From: Pseudomonas sp. MWU13-2105
GTDB lineage: Bacteria > Pseudomonadota > Gammaproteobacteria > Pseudomonadales > Pseudomonadaceae
Assembly (NCBI RefSeq): GCF_023242315.1
Contig: NZ_JALLIY010000031.1
Coordinates: forward strand, 1 to 36,315
DNA length: 36,315 nucleotides
Reading direction: 5' to 3'
Shown: piece after piece, positions 7,891 through 15,520 of the stretch
Position numbering within the stretch: position 1 is the first letter of the stretch
How the letters are laid out: each line of letters starts with the position of its first letter
Notes under the pieces: generated by a model
The model's input: the letters and a program-made list of their open reading frames with translations, nothing else
What the model was told of the DNA's origin: nothing
Databases searched by the model: none
Translations under genes and position numbers: made by a program

Positions 7891-8742
7891 ATGAAACTGA
7901 TCTCCTATCACCATAACCAGCAAGCCTGCTTTGGCGCGGTGGTTGACGCCCAGGTCATCGACCTGGGCCGGCAATTCCCCGGAGTCGACAATCTGGCGGC
8001 ACTGCTGGCCGATCCACAACTGCTGCTACAGGCCCGGGCCCGGGTCGCTGAAGTGGCGCCGGACTATCCCCTGGCCAGCGTGCACCTGGACCCGGTGATC
8101 CCGGCTCCGGGCAAGGTCATCTGCGTCGGCATCAACTATGTGGCCCATGCCGAAGAAGCCGGACGCAAGGTCGGCCAGTACCCGGTGATCTTCCAGCGTT
8201 TCGCCGAAACCCTGCTGGCCCATGGCGAGCCGCTACTGCGCCCGACCGTCTCCGAGCAGTTCGACTTTGAAGCGGAATTGGCGGTGGTCATCGGCAAAGG
8301 CGGCGCGCACATCGCCGTGGAAGACGCCATGGAGCACGTCGCGGGCTACACCTGCTTCAACGACGCCAGCGTACGCGACTGGCAGTTCCACACGCACCAG
8401 TACGGCATGGGCAAGACCTTTCGCAGCACCGGCGCCCTCGGCCCATGGCTGGTGACCGCCGATGAAATTGCCGACTATCGCGCGCTGCAAGTTCGCGGCA
8501 TTCTCAACGGTGAACAGCTACAGGAGGGTTCCCTGGGCGACCTGGCATTCGATATCCCGACGCTGATCGCCTACGTCTCCAAGGCCCTGACTTGGAACCC
8601 GGGCGATATCCTGGCGACCGGCACCCCGAGCGGCATCGGTTTCAAACGTACGCCGCCAATTTTCCTCAAGCCCGGGGACGTCTTCGAGGTGGTGATCACA
8701 CAGATCGGCACCTTGTCCAACCCGGTGATCGACGAGGCTTGA
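7891..8742 (+). CDS. Fumarylacetoacetate hydrolase (FAH) family protein
   Basis: A 283-residue FAH-fold enzyme. The metal-binding EAE of FDFEAELAVVIGKGG, the Asp of CFNDASVRDWQ, the KTFRSTGALGPWLV loop and the DILATGTPSGIGF motif are all diagnostic. An IPAPGKVICVGINYVAHAEE segment opens the catalytic domain, and the first 70 residues are the family's small N-terminal domain. Members hydrolyse C-C bonds of ring-cleavage products, decarboxylate oxaloacetate-type acids or hydrate dienoates. In this operon, with an extradiol-type VOC protein, cleavage or hydration of a ring-fission product is most likely. The ATG at 7891 follows AAGGA. A candidate operator lies just upstream. Confidence 0.92.
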   Translation: MKLISYHHNQQACFGAVVDAQVIDLGRQFPGVDNLAALLADPQLLLQARARVAEVAPDYPLASVHLDPVIPAPGKVICVGINYVAHAEEAGRKVGQYPVIFQRFAETLLAHGEPLLRPTVSEQFDFEAELAVVIGKGGAHIAVEDAMEHVAGYTCFNDASVRDWQFHTHQYGMGKTFRSTGALGPWLVTADEIADYRALQVRGILNGEQLQEGSLGDLAFDIPTLIAYVSKALTWNPGDILATGTPSGIGFKRTPPIFLKPGDVFEVVITQIGTLSNPVIDEA

Positions 8743-8784
8743 AGCCCGCTTCGCACAAACAATGACAAGAATCAGGAGCAAAGC

Positions 8785-9342
8785 ATGAACACCCTTCCGC
8801 GCATCAACTTCACCCACACAGGGACCTTCTGCGCCGACCTCGACAACATGGTCGATTTCTATTGCAGCAAGCTGGGCTTTGTCGTCAGCGACAAAGGCGT
8901 GGCGTCCACCGGCCACCGCCTGTTTTTCATGACCCAGAATCCTGAAGTCCACCATCAATTGGTGCTGTTCGACGGCAAGCCGGTGGACCTGCCTTTCAAC
9001 CCGATCAACCAGCTGTCCTTCCTGCTCGACTCCCTGGAAGACCTGCAGCGTTTTTACCAGTTCGCCAAGGCCAACGGCATCGGGCCCATTGACCAGGTTG
9101 ACCATGGCAACGCCTGGTCCCTGTACTTCAAGGACCCGGAAGGCAACCCGATCGAGATGTACGTCGACTCGCCCTTCTATACCGCCCAGCCGTGCCGCGA
9201 ACCTTTGGACCTGGAGCAAAGCACTGAGCTGATCCGCACCCAGACCCATGCCATGTGCCTGCGTCGTCCCGGATTCCAGACCCGTGCCGAGTGGATGCAA
9301 TCCATCAGCGAGCGAATCGCCGAACAGCGCGTGCGCTGGTAA
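8785..9342 (+). CDS. VOC-family protein, probable extradiol-type dioxygenase
   Basis: A 185-residue protein with one vicinal-oxygen-chelate module (two beta-alpha-beta-beta-beta repeats). His11 (FTHTGTF) and Glu124 (DPEGNPIEMY) fit two metal ligands. The central position, commonly NH or DH before a [LI]-[AS]-F strand, reads NQLSF with Gln76. His57 (EVHHQLVLFD) and His107 lie nearby. Proteins of this kind include extradiol ring-cleavage dioxygenases and glyoxalases. Between an FAH-fold enzyme and an FAD hydroxylase, ring cleavage of a catecholic intermediate is the best guess, but glyoxalase or isomerase chemistry is possible. AGGAG stands six bases before the ATG. A C-terminal tail of about 50 residues is helical and Arg/Glu-rich. 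Confidence 0.88.
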   Translation: MNTLPRINFTHTGTFCADLDNMVDFYCSKLGFVVSDKGVASTGHRLFFMTQNPEVHHQLVLFDGKPVDLPFNPINQLSFLLDSLEDLQRFYQFAKANGIGPIDQVDHGNAWSLYFKDPEGNPIEMYVDSPFYTAQPCREPLDLEQSTELIRTQTHAMCLRRPGFQTRAEWMQSISERIAEQRVRW

Positions 9343-9352
9343 GCCTCCTGGC

Positions 9353-9377
9353 GGCGACCGGCGTCGGGCCGGTCGCC
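9353..9377 (+). other. Perfect intercistronic hairpin
   Basis: GGCGACCGGC, a five-base loop and GCCGGTCGCC form a perfect 10-bp stem between the VOC and aldehyde dehydrogenase genes. No T-run follows, so it is not a standard intrinsic terminator. It ends 24 bases before the dehydrogenase start. Roles in mRNA stability, processing or partial attenuation are possible. Confidence 0.6.
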
Positions 9378-9401
9378 CACATATGCACTCAGAGCCATGC
9401 C

Positions 9402-10832
9402 ATGCACAAGAATCTGATAGCGGGACAGTGGATTGAAGGCTGCGGAGTCAGGGAAAACCTCAGCCCCTCGGATATCCATGATCTGGTCGGGCTGTATGCC
9501 CTGGCCAGCGCCGAAGACGCGCGCAACGCCATCCAGGCCGCGCGGGTCGCGCAACCGATCTGGGCGGCCAGAAGCCCGCAGCAACGGGCCGATGCCCTGG
9601 ATTTCGTCGGCAGCGAATTGCTTGCCCGCCGGGATGAGCTCGGCCATCTGCTGGCACGGGAAGAAGGTAAAACCCTGCCGGAAGCCACGGCGGAAGTGAT
9701 GCGCGCCGGACAGATTTTCAAGTTTTTCGCTGGCGAATGCCTGCGCCTGCGTGGTGAGCACCTGGCCTCGGTGCGCGCCGGCATCGAGGTCGACATCCTG
9801 CGTCGGCCGGTAGGTGTGGTGGGGATCATCACCCCGTGGAATTTCCCCATTGCCATACCCGCTTGGAAAATCGCCCCGGCCCTGGCCTACGGCAACAGCG
9901 TGGTGTTCAAGCCCGCCGACCTGGTGCCCGGGAGTGCCTGGGCCCTGGGCGAAATCATCAGCCGCGCCGGACTGCCGGACGGCACCTTCAACCTGCTGAT
10001 GGGCCGAGGCAGCATTGTCGGCCAGGCGTTTCTCGAAGCACCGGACGTCCAGGCCATCAGCTTCACCGGTTCCCAGGACACCGGACGCCAGCTGATGCAG
10101 GTCGCCGGCGCGCGCTTTGCCAAGCTGCAACTGGAAATGGGCGGCAAGAACCCGCTGGTGGTGTTGGCCGATGCCGACCTGGCCCATGCGGTTGAATGCG
10201 CGGTGCAAGGCGCCTATTTCTCCACTGGGCAACGCTGCACCGCGTCGTCGCGATTGATTGTCGAGAAGGCGATCTACCCGGCCTTTGTCGCTGCGCTGAC
10301 GGAACGCCTGAAGGGCTTGCGAGTCGGCCATGCGCTGTCTCCGGACAGCCAGATCGGGCCGGTGGCGGACGGCTCGCAACTGCGTCAGAACCTGGAATAT
10401 GTCGCCATTGGCAAAACCGAAGGGGCTACTCTGGCCTGGGGCGGTGAAGCCTTGCAACGTGGCACCGACGGCTACTTCATGAGCCCGGCGCTGTTTGTCG
10501 ATACCGATCCCCAGGCGCGCATCGCCCGGGAGGAAATCTTCGGTCCCGTCGCCTGCGTGATCGTTGCCGATCACTACGAGCACGCCTTGCAACTGGCCAA
10601 TGACACTCCCTTCGGTCTGTCGGCAGGGATCTGCACCACCTCGCTGAAATACGCCACGCATTTCAAGCACGAGGTACAGAGCGGCATGGTGATGGTCAAC
10701 ACCGCCACCGCGGGAGTGGATCACCACGTGCCCTTCGGCGGCAGCAAGGCTTCCAGCTACGGCCCAAGGGAACAGGGCAGCCATGCCGTCGAGTTTTTCA
10801 CCACGGTCAAAACCGCCTACACCCAGGCCTGA
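9402..10832 (+). CDS. NAD(P)-dependent aldehyde dehydrogenase
   Basis: A 476-residue class aldehyde dehydrogenase with all key residues: the TPWNFP motif with Asn147, Lys170 of the cofactor site, the general base Glu245 (LQLEMGGKNP) and the catalytic Cys279 (GQRCTASSR). EEIFGPV and the closing PFGGSKASS segment are also typical. It oxidises an aldehyde to a carboxylate; the sequence style is close to semialdehyde dehydrogenases such as 2-oxoglutarate semialdehyde dehydrogenase. I use the ATG at 9402 (MHKNLIAGQWIEG), where the family N-terminus begins, and reject an upstream in-frame extension overlapping the VOC gene. In the operon it probably oxidises an aldehyde released after ring cleavage or side-chain oxidation. 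Confidence 0.93.
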   Translation: MHKNLIAGQWIEGCGVRENLSPSDIHDLVGLYALASAEDARNAIQAARVAQPIWAARSPQQRADALDFVGSELLARRDELGHLLAREEGKTLPEATAEVMRAGQIFKFFAGECLRLRGEHLASVRAGIEVDILRRPVGVVGIITPWNFPIAIPAWKIAPALAYGNSVVFKPADLVPGSAWALGEIISRAGLPDGTFNLLMGRGSIVGQAFLEAPDVQAISFTGSQDTGRQLMQVAGARFAKLQLEMGGKNPLVVLADADLAHAVECAVQGAYFSTGQRCTASSRLIVEKAIYPAFVAALTERLKGLRVGHALSPDSQIGPVADGSQLRQNLEYVAIGKTEGATLAWGGEALQRGTDGYFMSPALFVDTDPQARIAREEIFGPVACVIVADHYEHALQLANDTPFGLSAGICTTSLKYATHFKHEVQSGMVMVNTATAGVDHHVPFGGSKASSYGPREQGSHAVEFFTTVKTAYTQA

Positions 10833-10854
10833 GGCATTTCCCTATCGGCCTCAG
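10829..10854 (+). other. Intercistronic hairpin at the aldehyde dehydrogenase stop
   Basis: CTGAGGC and GCCTCAG form a 7-bp stem with a 12-base loop. It overlaps the TGA of the aldehyde dehydrogenase gene and precedes the monooxygenase gene. No T-tract follows. It may only reflect local base composition, and any role in mRNA processing is a guess. Confidence 0.3.
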
Positions 10855-10886
10855 CCGGGTAAAACAACAAGAAGATGGAGCACAAC

Positions 10887-12449
10887 ATGGATTACGATCT
10901 GATCATTGTCGGCATGGGCCCGGTGGGCGCCACGGCAGCCAACCTGGCAGGCCTCTGGGGCCTCAAGACCCTGGTCCTGGACAAGGCCCCCGACATCTAT
11001 GAAAACCCGCGGGCCATGGGCTTCGACCATGAAGTCATGCGCACCCTGGACAATATTGGCCTGGCCGACGCCATCGCCAGCCACACCATGCCCTATCGCG
11101 CCTCGCACTACCTTTCCAGTGGCGCGCGCCTGATCAAGCGTATCGACGCGGCCAAGCCACCGCACCTGTTGGGCTGGTCGCCCAATTACGTGTTCTCGCA
11201 ACCCCCGGTGGAACGGGCGCTGCGGGCGCGGATCGATACCTACGCCCATGTGAAGGTGCAGTTGGGGGCCGAAGTACTGGACGTGCAGTCCCAGGACCAA
11301 CAGGCCGAAGTTCTGGTGCGTGACGCCCAGGGCCAAGAGCACCGCTACAGCGCCCGCAATGTGCTGGCCTGCGACGGTGGCAGCAGCCCGATTCGCACTC
11401 GCCTCGACCTGGGCATGGAGGACCTGACCTTCGATGAACCCTGGCTGGTGGTGGACGTGTTGCTCAACGAGGGCGCAGGCAGCGCCCTACCGGAAACCAA
11501 TGTGCAGTACTGCGAAGTCGAACGCCCCTGCACCTTCGTGGTCGGCCCGGGCCGCCATCGGCGCTGGGAGTTCATGATCAACCCTGACGAATCACCAGCG
11601 GACATTGCCCAGCCCGAGTCGATCCGCAAGCTGATCTCGCGCTGGCTGCCGGCGGCGGACTACGAGATCTGGCGCGCCTCCAGCTACCGCTTCCATGCGC
11701 TGATCCTGCGCCAGTGGCGTGCCGAACGCATCTTCTTCCTCGGCGACGCCGCCCACATGACCCCGCCGTTCCTGGCCCAGGGCATGTGCCAGGGCATTCG
11801 CGATGCATCGAATCTGGTCTGGAAACTGGCCTTTGTCGGCCGTGACCTGGCCGGCCCGGGCCTGCTCGACAGCTACCAGGCCGAACGCGCGCCCCATGTA
11901 CGGCGTACCACCGAAGTGGCCAAAACCTTCGGCCAAACCATCTGCGAGCGCGATCCACACAAGGCCGTGGAGCGTGACGAACGCCTGCTGGAGCAGATGC
12001 GCACCACCCCCGATGGGATGATCCGCCAATCGCTGATCCCACATCTGAATGCCGGGTTGATTGACAGCTCACCGGCTGCCGGAGAGCTGTTCCCGCAACC
12101 CTGGGTCAGCAACCGCGACGGCGAACAAGGTTTGCTCGACCGTTTCACCGGGCAAAGCCTGCGCCTGGTGCTGGCCGCCGACTTCGCCGCCGACAACCTG
12201 CTGCGGCACTTGCCCGAGGGTCTGAAACGCCTGCCGTTGCAGATCGTCCAACTGGTGGACAAGGCGCCCGTTGTCGGCGATTCAGCGAATCACTATCAGG
12301 AGCGAGAGGGCTTGCTCGGCAGTTGGATGGCGGAGCATGAGTGCAAGGTGCTGCTGGTACGTCCCGACCATTATGTGTTCGGCAGCGCCAGCAGCGAAGA
12401 TCAGGCGCGGGCCCTGATCGATCGTCTACTGCTGGAACTGAACCGCTAA
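10887..12449 (+). CDS. FAD-dependent aromatic hydroxylase, MhpA-like
   Basis: A 520-residue class A flavoprotein monooxygenase. The dinucleotide-binding GMGPVG is at residues 9-14, the DG motif at 163-164 (ACDGGSSPIR), and the GD motif at 286-287 (FLGDAAHMTPPFLAQGMCQG). The order and length match 3-(3-hydroxyphenyl)propionate hydroxylase (MhpA) and related phenol-type hydroxylases with a thioredoxin-like C-terminal domain. It would hydroxylate a phenolic ring with NAD(P)H and O2, producing a catechol or hydroquinone for ring cleavage. The ATG at 10887 follows GGAG. It is the last gene before a strong terminator. The exact phenol is unknown; no MhpB- or MhpC-like genes are present, so this is not the standard mhp route. 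Confidence 0.92.
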   Translation: MDYDLIIVGMGPVGATAANLAGLWGLKTLVLDKAPDIYENPRAMGFDHEVMRTLDNIGLADAIASHTMPYRASHYLSSGARLIKRIDAAKPPHLLGWSPNYVFSQPPVERALRARIDTYAHVKVQLGAEVLDVQSQDQQAEVLVRDAQGQEHRYSARNVLACDGGSSPIRTRLDLGMEDLTFDEPWLVVDVLLNEGAGSALPETNVQYCEVERPCTFVVGPGRHRRWEFMINPDESPADIAQPESIRKLISRWLPAADYEIWRASSYRFHALILRQWRAERIFFLGDAAHMTPPFLAQGMCQGIRDASNLVWKLAFVGRDLAGPGLLDSYQAERAPHVRRTTEVAKTFGQTICERDPHKAVERDERLLEQMRTTPDGMIRQSLIPHLNAGLIDSSPAAGELFPQPWVSNRDGEQGLLDRFTGQSLRLVLAADFAADNLLRHLPEGLKRLPLQIVQLVDKAPVVGDSANHYQEREGLLGSWMAEHECKVLLVRPDHYVFGSASSEDQARALIDRLLLELNR

Positions 12450-12459
12450 CCCCATGAAA

Positions 12460-12499
12460 AACGCCGCGCCAGGATCACTGGCGCGGCGTTCTTTTTTTT
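12460..12499. terminator. Strong bidirectional intrinsic terminator
   Basis: AACGCCGCGCCA and TGGCGCGGCGTT form a 12-bp GC-rich stem with a seven-base loop. Eight Ts follow on the plus strand. On the minus strand the stem is followed by TTTT. It separates the plus catabolic operon from the converging GntR gene and should stop both transcripts. Confidence 0.93.
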
Positions 12500-12508
12500 G
12501 GTCCGGAT

Positions 12509-13201
12509 TTATTGCAGGGTGGAATGCTGTCCCAACAAGGCATCGGTGACCCGACTCAGGGTTTCGGTGATATGGCTGTCGAGCAAGGCCACTGCCTTGT
12601 CGGTATCACGCGCCAGCACCGCGTCCATCAGGCGCTTGTGCTCGTTACCCTTATGCCGCTCGACCTTGCGTCGCAGGGCCGAGAAACGCCGGTAGCGTTC
12701 GGCCCGATCAAACAACGAATCGATGGTGCGCAGCAGCAGTGACGACTGGCAGGCGGAAAACAAGGCGAAGTGGAACGCCTTGTGCCGCTCCGACCAATCG
12801 TCATCCAGGGCCACAGGTAAGCCACTGAGCTTCTTCTCCACCAGGCTCAGGCGATGATAGGCGCCGAGCACATCGGCTTCCCAGGCATCGTCGCCGTGGG
12901 CGATAGCGTTGGCCAAGGCCTCGCGCTCCAGCAGACAACGCAGGTGAGTGATCTCACTGAAATCCGCCACCGACAATCCAGCCACGCGAAAGCCCTTGTT
13001 CTCGCTGGCTTCGACAATGCCTTCCTGGGCCAGGCGGTTGAGCGCCTCGCGGATCGGCGAACTGCTCAAGCCGTAAGACTTGGACAGTTCGGCGACTTTA
13101 AGCTTTTCGCCGGGAGCCAGGTCGCAGCAGATGATGGACTTCTTCATCTGCTGCAACGCCACTTCGATCAACGACCCGCTTTGATTACTGAGCATGTTCA
13201 T
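12509..13201 (-). CDS. GntR-family (FadR/FCD subfamily) regulator
   Basis: A 230-residue regulator. A winged helix at about residues 12-75 contains LAPGEKLKVAELSKSYGLSSSPIREALNRLAQEGIV, the GntR signature. An all-helical FCD effector domain follows, with metal-type residues in DDDWSERHKAFHFALFSAC and the late HITETL helix. FCD proteins bind carboxylates and usually repress catabolic genes until the substrate or an intermediate accumulates. I start at the ATG at 13201; a second ATG two codons later (13195) has better spacing to AGG. Two copies of the shared operator-like motif lie in the promoter gap upstream, implying autoregulation. It probably controls the catabolic and transport operons on both sides. 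Confidence 0.93.
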   Translation of the reverse strand: MNMLSNQSGSLIEVALQQMKKSIICCDLAPGEKLKVAELSKSYGLSSSPIREALNRLAQEGIVEASENKGFRVAGLSVADFSEITHLRCLLEREALANAIAHGDDAWEADVLGAYHRLSLVEKKLSGLPVALDDDWSERHKAFHFALFSACQSSLLLRTIDSLFDRAERYRRFSALRRKVERHKGNEHKRLMDAVLARDTDKAVALLDSHITETLSRVTDALLGQHSTLQ

Positions 13202-13231
13202 GGACCTGATAGATATTGCACTGTTGGCAAT

Positions 13232-13261
13232 TTTATGCGCAAAAAACACTTTGTGCAATTT
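13232..13261. promoter_or_regulatory. Paired candidate GntR operators upstream of the GntR gene
   Basis: TTTATGCGCAAA (13232-13243) and TTTGTGCAATTT (13250-13261) lie 18 bases apart centre to centre, in the 79-base gap between the chemoreceptor stop and the GntR start. Both resemble the TTTGTGCACAAA palindrome upstream of the DUF1302 gene. Their place just before the regulator gene fits negative autoregulation. Confidence 0.6.
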
Positions 13262-13280
13262 ACTCTTGAACTGAAAAGCC

Positions 13281-15209
13281 TCAGGACAGACGGAAAAATT
13301 GCAGGATATCGTGCAACTCCTGTCCCAGACGCTCCATGTCCTTGCTCGCCGAACCCAACTGCTGGTTGCTGGACAGGTTGCGCTCACAGGTTTCCCGAAC
13401 CTTGAGCATACTCAACCCCACCCCCTGCGCCACCTGGCATTGCTCCTGGGTAGCATGGGCGATCTGCTGGTTGAGGCCATGCATGATGCACAGGTTATCG
13501 GCCACCTGTGCCAGGGCGACGCTGGCCTGGGCCGAGAGTTGTTGATTCAGTAGGGCCTGCTCCCGGGCAATTTCAATGTCCTGCACCGCGCCCTTGGTCT
13601 GGCATTGCAGGGACTGGGTCATGGTGCCGATCTGCGCCGCTGCTTCCTGGGTGCGATTGGCCAGATGCCGGACTTCGTCGGCCACCACGGAAAAACCCCG
13701 TCCCTGCTCACCCGCCCGCGCCGCTTCGATTGCAGCGTTCAACGCCAGCAGATTGGTCTGCTCGGCCAATGCATGAATAACCTCCAGCACTCCGGCAATG
13801 CGCCCGCTCTCTTCATCTAGGCGCCGCATGGTCTGGCTGGCACCCTCCATTTGCCCGGTCAGTTCGCGACTCTGTAGCGCCACTGCCGCGACGTCGCGCT
13901 CACCGGACTCGTAACCGCTACGGGCCGCATCCGCCGATTGCAGGGTGCGCTCGGTGTGCAGGGCCACTTGCACCAGACTGGCATTGACCTGCTGCATGGC
14001 TGCGGCCGTGCTGTCGGCTTCCCGCGATTGTTCCCGGGCGCCCCGCTCGGCGGCAGCGGTGGCCGAGGACAGCTCACCACAGGCTAGGGTCAGGCGGTGA
14101 CTGCCCTGGCCAATACGACTCATGATCTCGTGCAGGCTACGGGTCATTCCCTGCATGGCCAACAGCACCTGACCCAGCTCGTCCCGGCGTGTCACCTCCA
14201 GGAACTGGTTCAGATTGCCCGCCGCCACATCGCCGGCCACCCGGGCGGTGTAACGCAGCGGCGCGATAATGCGCCGACGAATAAATACCGCCGCGCCGGC
14301 ACTCAACACCAATGCCAGCAAGGTCATACCCAGCAACCCGGAATAGGCCTGCCTGTCCAAGGCACTTTGGTGCGCCATCACCTGCTGCTTCAAGGTCGTG
14401 AAATCCGCTAGCATCTGCTGTGCGAGGGCGTCCATGATCTGTTCGCTGACGCGGCTTTCCTGGGCCCGCAAGCGAAACTCTTCAAAGGCCTGACGATAGC
14501 CACCCAAGGACTCCAGAGCCGCTTCCAGGGTCTGATGTTGAACCTCTGCGGCGCCATTGGCCAGGGATTGGGTCGAGGATTTCAGGTCGCTCATCAGCAA
14601 CAGCCATTGGTCGTAATGCACCGCGTCAGGTTGCCTGGCGAAGGCCCATTCACTGCTGCGCACGGCCATCAGCTTGCGCATCAAGGCCATGGCGTTATCG
14701 GCCTGAGTCACCAGATCAAGGTTGGCCTTGCCTTGACCAATGGTCACGCCCAAGGCTTCGAGTAGGTCCTGCTCCACCCCTTCAAAACCACCTTTGGCCG
14801 CTTCAGCCTGGCTTTGCATGCTGCCCTGGGTGGCCAGCGTACGCTCACGCGTGACGGTGAAACGCTCGAACTGGTCAAGGTATTCCTGGCTGGCCCGAAG
14901 CAATGACCGACTGTCGGCAAATCCTCCGTCAAGCACCTTGATCATCCCCCGAAGGGTGCTCAGCACCTCCTCCCGGGCGCCGTCCGCGCCCTCCACACGG
15001 TAGGTTTTTTCCGCGGCACGGGCACTCAGCACTCCGGCGTGCAGGTCGTTGACTTGCTCCAGCCACTCCTCCCCCTCCAGCACCGCCCGCAAGGCATAAG
15101 CCGCCGTGCCGGCCAAGACCACGGTCAAGCCGCATAAAAGGCTGAACCCCGTGATCAGCAAGGCGCTGATGGACAAGGGACGACGCAGGACACCGGGCAA
15201 TTTTCGCAT
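13281..15209 (-). CDS. Methyl-accepting chemotaxis protein with helical-bundle sensor
   Basis: A 642-residue transmembrane chemoreceptor. Membrane segment 1 spans about residues 13-40. A long all-helical periplasmic region of about 245 residues follows (47-288), matching the helical bimodular (HBM) sensors of McpS-type receptors in length and style. Segment 2 spans about 291-311, then a HAMP domain at 312-362. The cytoplasmic signalling tip contains AEQTNLLALNAAIEAARAGE and QGRGFSVVADEVRHLA. There is no NWETF-like pentapeptide at the C-terminus (DILQFFRLS). The ATG at 15209 is preceded by AGGAA. It is divergent from the DUF1302 operon and upstream of gntR, so it probably guides cells toward the pathway substrate or a related carboxylate. 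Confidence 0.92.
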   Translation of the reverse strand: MRKLPGVLRRPLSISALLITGFSLLCGLTVVLAGTAAYALRAVLEGEEWLEQVNDLHAGVLSARAAEKTYRVEGADGAREEVLSTLRGMIKVLDGGFADSRSLLRASQEYLDQFERFTVTRERTLATQGSMQSQAEAAKGGFEGVEQDLLEALGVTIGQGKANLDLVTQADNAMALMRKLMAVRSSEWAFARQPDAVHYDQWLLLMSDLKSSTQSLANGAAEVQHQTLEAALESLGGYRQAFEEFRLRAQESRVSEQIMDALAQQMLADFTTLKQQVMAHQSALDRQAYSGLLGMTLLALVLSAGAAVFIRRRIIAPLRYTARVAGDVAAGNLNQFLEVTRRDELGQVLLAMQGMTRSLHEIMSRIGQGSHRLTLACGELSSATAAAERGAREQSREADSTAAAMQQVNASLVQVALHTERTLQSADAARSGYESGERDVAAVALQSRELTGQMEGASQTMRRLDEESGRIAGVLEVIHALAEQTNLLALNAAIEAARAGEQGRGFSVVADEVRHLANRTQEAAAQIGTMTQSLQCQTKGAVQDIEIAREQALLNQQLSAQASVALAQVADNLCIMHGLNQQIAHATQEQCQVAQGVGLSMLKVRETCERNLSSNQQLGSASKDMERLGQELHDILQFFRLS

Positions 15210-15308
15210 TGTTGTTTTTCCTGGGCAGATAACGGGAATCAAGGAAATCGCCTCTGGCCTGGTCGAGCCTGCGGTTTTCCTTGACTTTGCAAAACAGCGG
15301 ATTTACTT

Positions 15309-15320
15309 TTTGTGCACAAA
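15309..15320. promoter_or_regulatory. Perfect palindromic operator TTTGTGCACAAA
   Basis: This is the best example of the shared motif: a perfect 12-bp palindrome inside the sequence TTTTTGTGCACAAATT. It overlaps a possible -10 element of the DUF1302 operon. Its symmetry suits a dimeric FadR-type GntR repressor. Confidence 0.65.
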
Positions 15321-15346
15321 TTCATTTTTAGGGCAAATTAAAATGA

Positions 15347-15358
15347 ATAATGCACAAA
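15347..15358. promoter_or_regulatory. Second operator-like site, ATAATGCACAAA
   Basis: The right half TGCACAAA is identical to that of the sites at 7863-7874 and 15309-15320; the left half is degenerate. It lies 38 bases from the perfect palindrome, in the same control region, and could be an auxiliary site or serve the divergent chemoreceptor promoter. Confidence 0.5.
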
Positions 15359-15520
15359 ATAATAATCCATGCAACAAAAGCCAGTTACCCACGCCTCAGG
15401 AGACCTGATCACCACCGTTCGCGCTTCACCGGAGCCGCTCCACCGCCAGACCGCTGTTCAGTGCTGCCGCACATCCGAATCGACTCGCTTAACAACAATA
15501 AAAAAGCAGAAGAGGTCACC

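Larger units (their letters stand above)
15210..15520. promoter_or_regulatory. Divergent control region between chemoreceptor and DUF1302 genes
   Basis: This 311-base gap holds no convincing gene. It contains two operator-like sites listed separately. A possible plus-strand promoter has TTGACT at 15281-15286, a 17-base spacer and TACTTT at 15304-15309, the last being a weak -10. The first operator overlaps the end of this -10, which fits repression. The stretch from about 15300 to 15370 is strikingly AT-rich against its surroundings. Confidence 0.5.

Noticed and set aside
9177..10784. A 535-codon open frame on the minus strand opposite the VOC and aldehyde dehydrogenase genes
   Set aside because: It is the shadow of a complete aldehyde dehydrogenase with intact catalytic residues; the antisense product matches no family I know.
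10887..12449. A true 3-(3-hydroxyphenyl)propionate (mhp) operon
   Set aside because: No MhpB-type dioxygenase, MhpC hydrolase, MhpD/E/F genes or MhpR are present; only the hydroxylase is MhpA-like.
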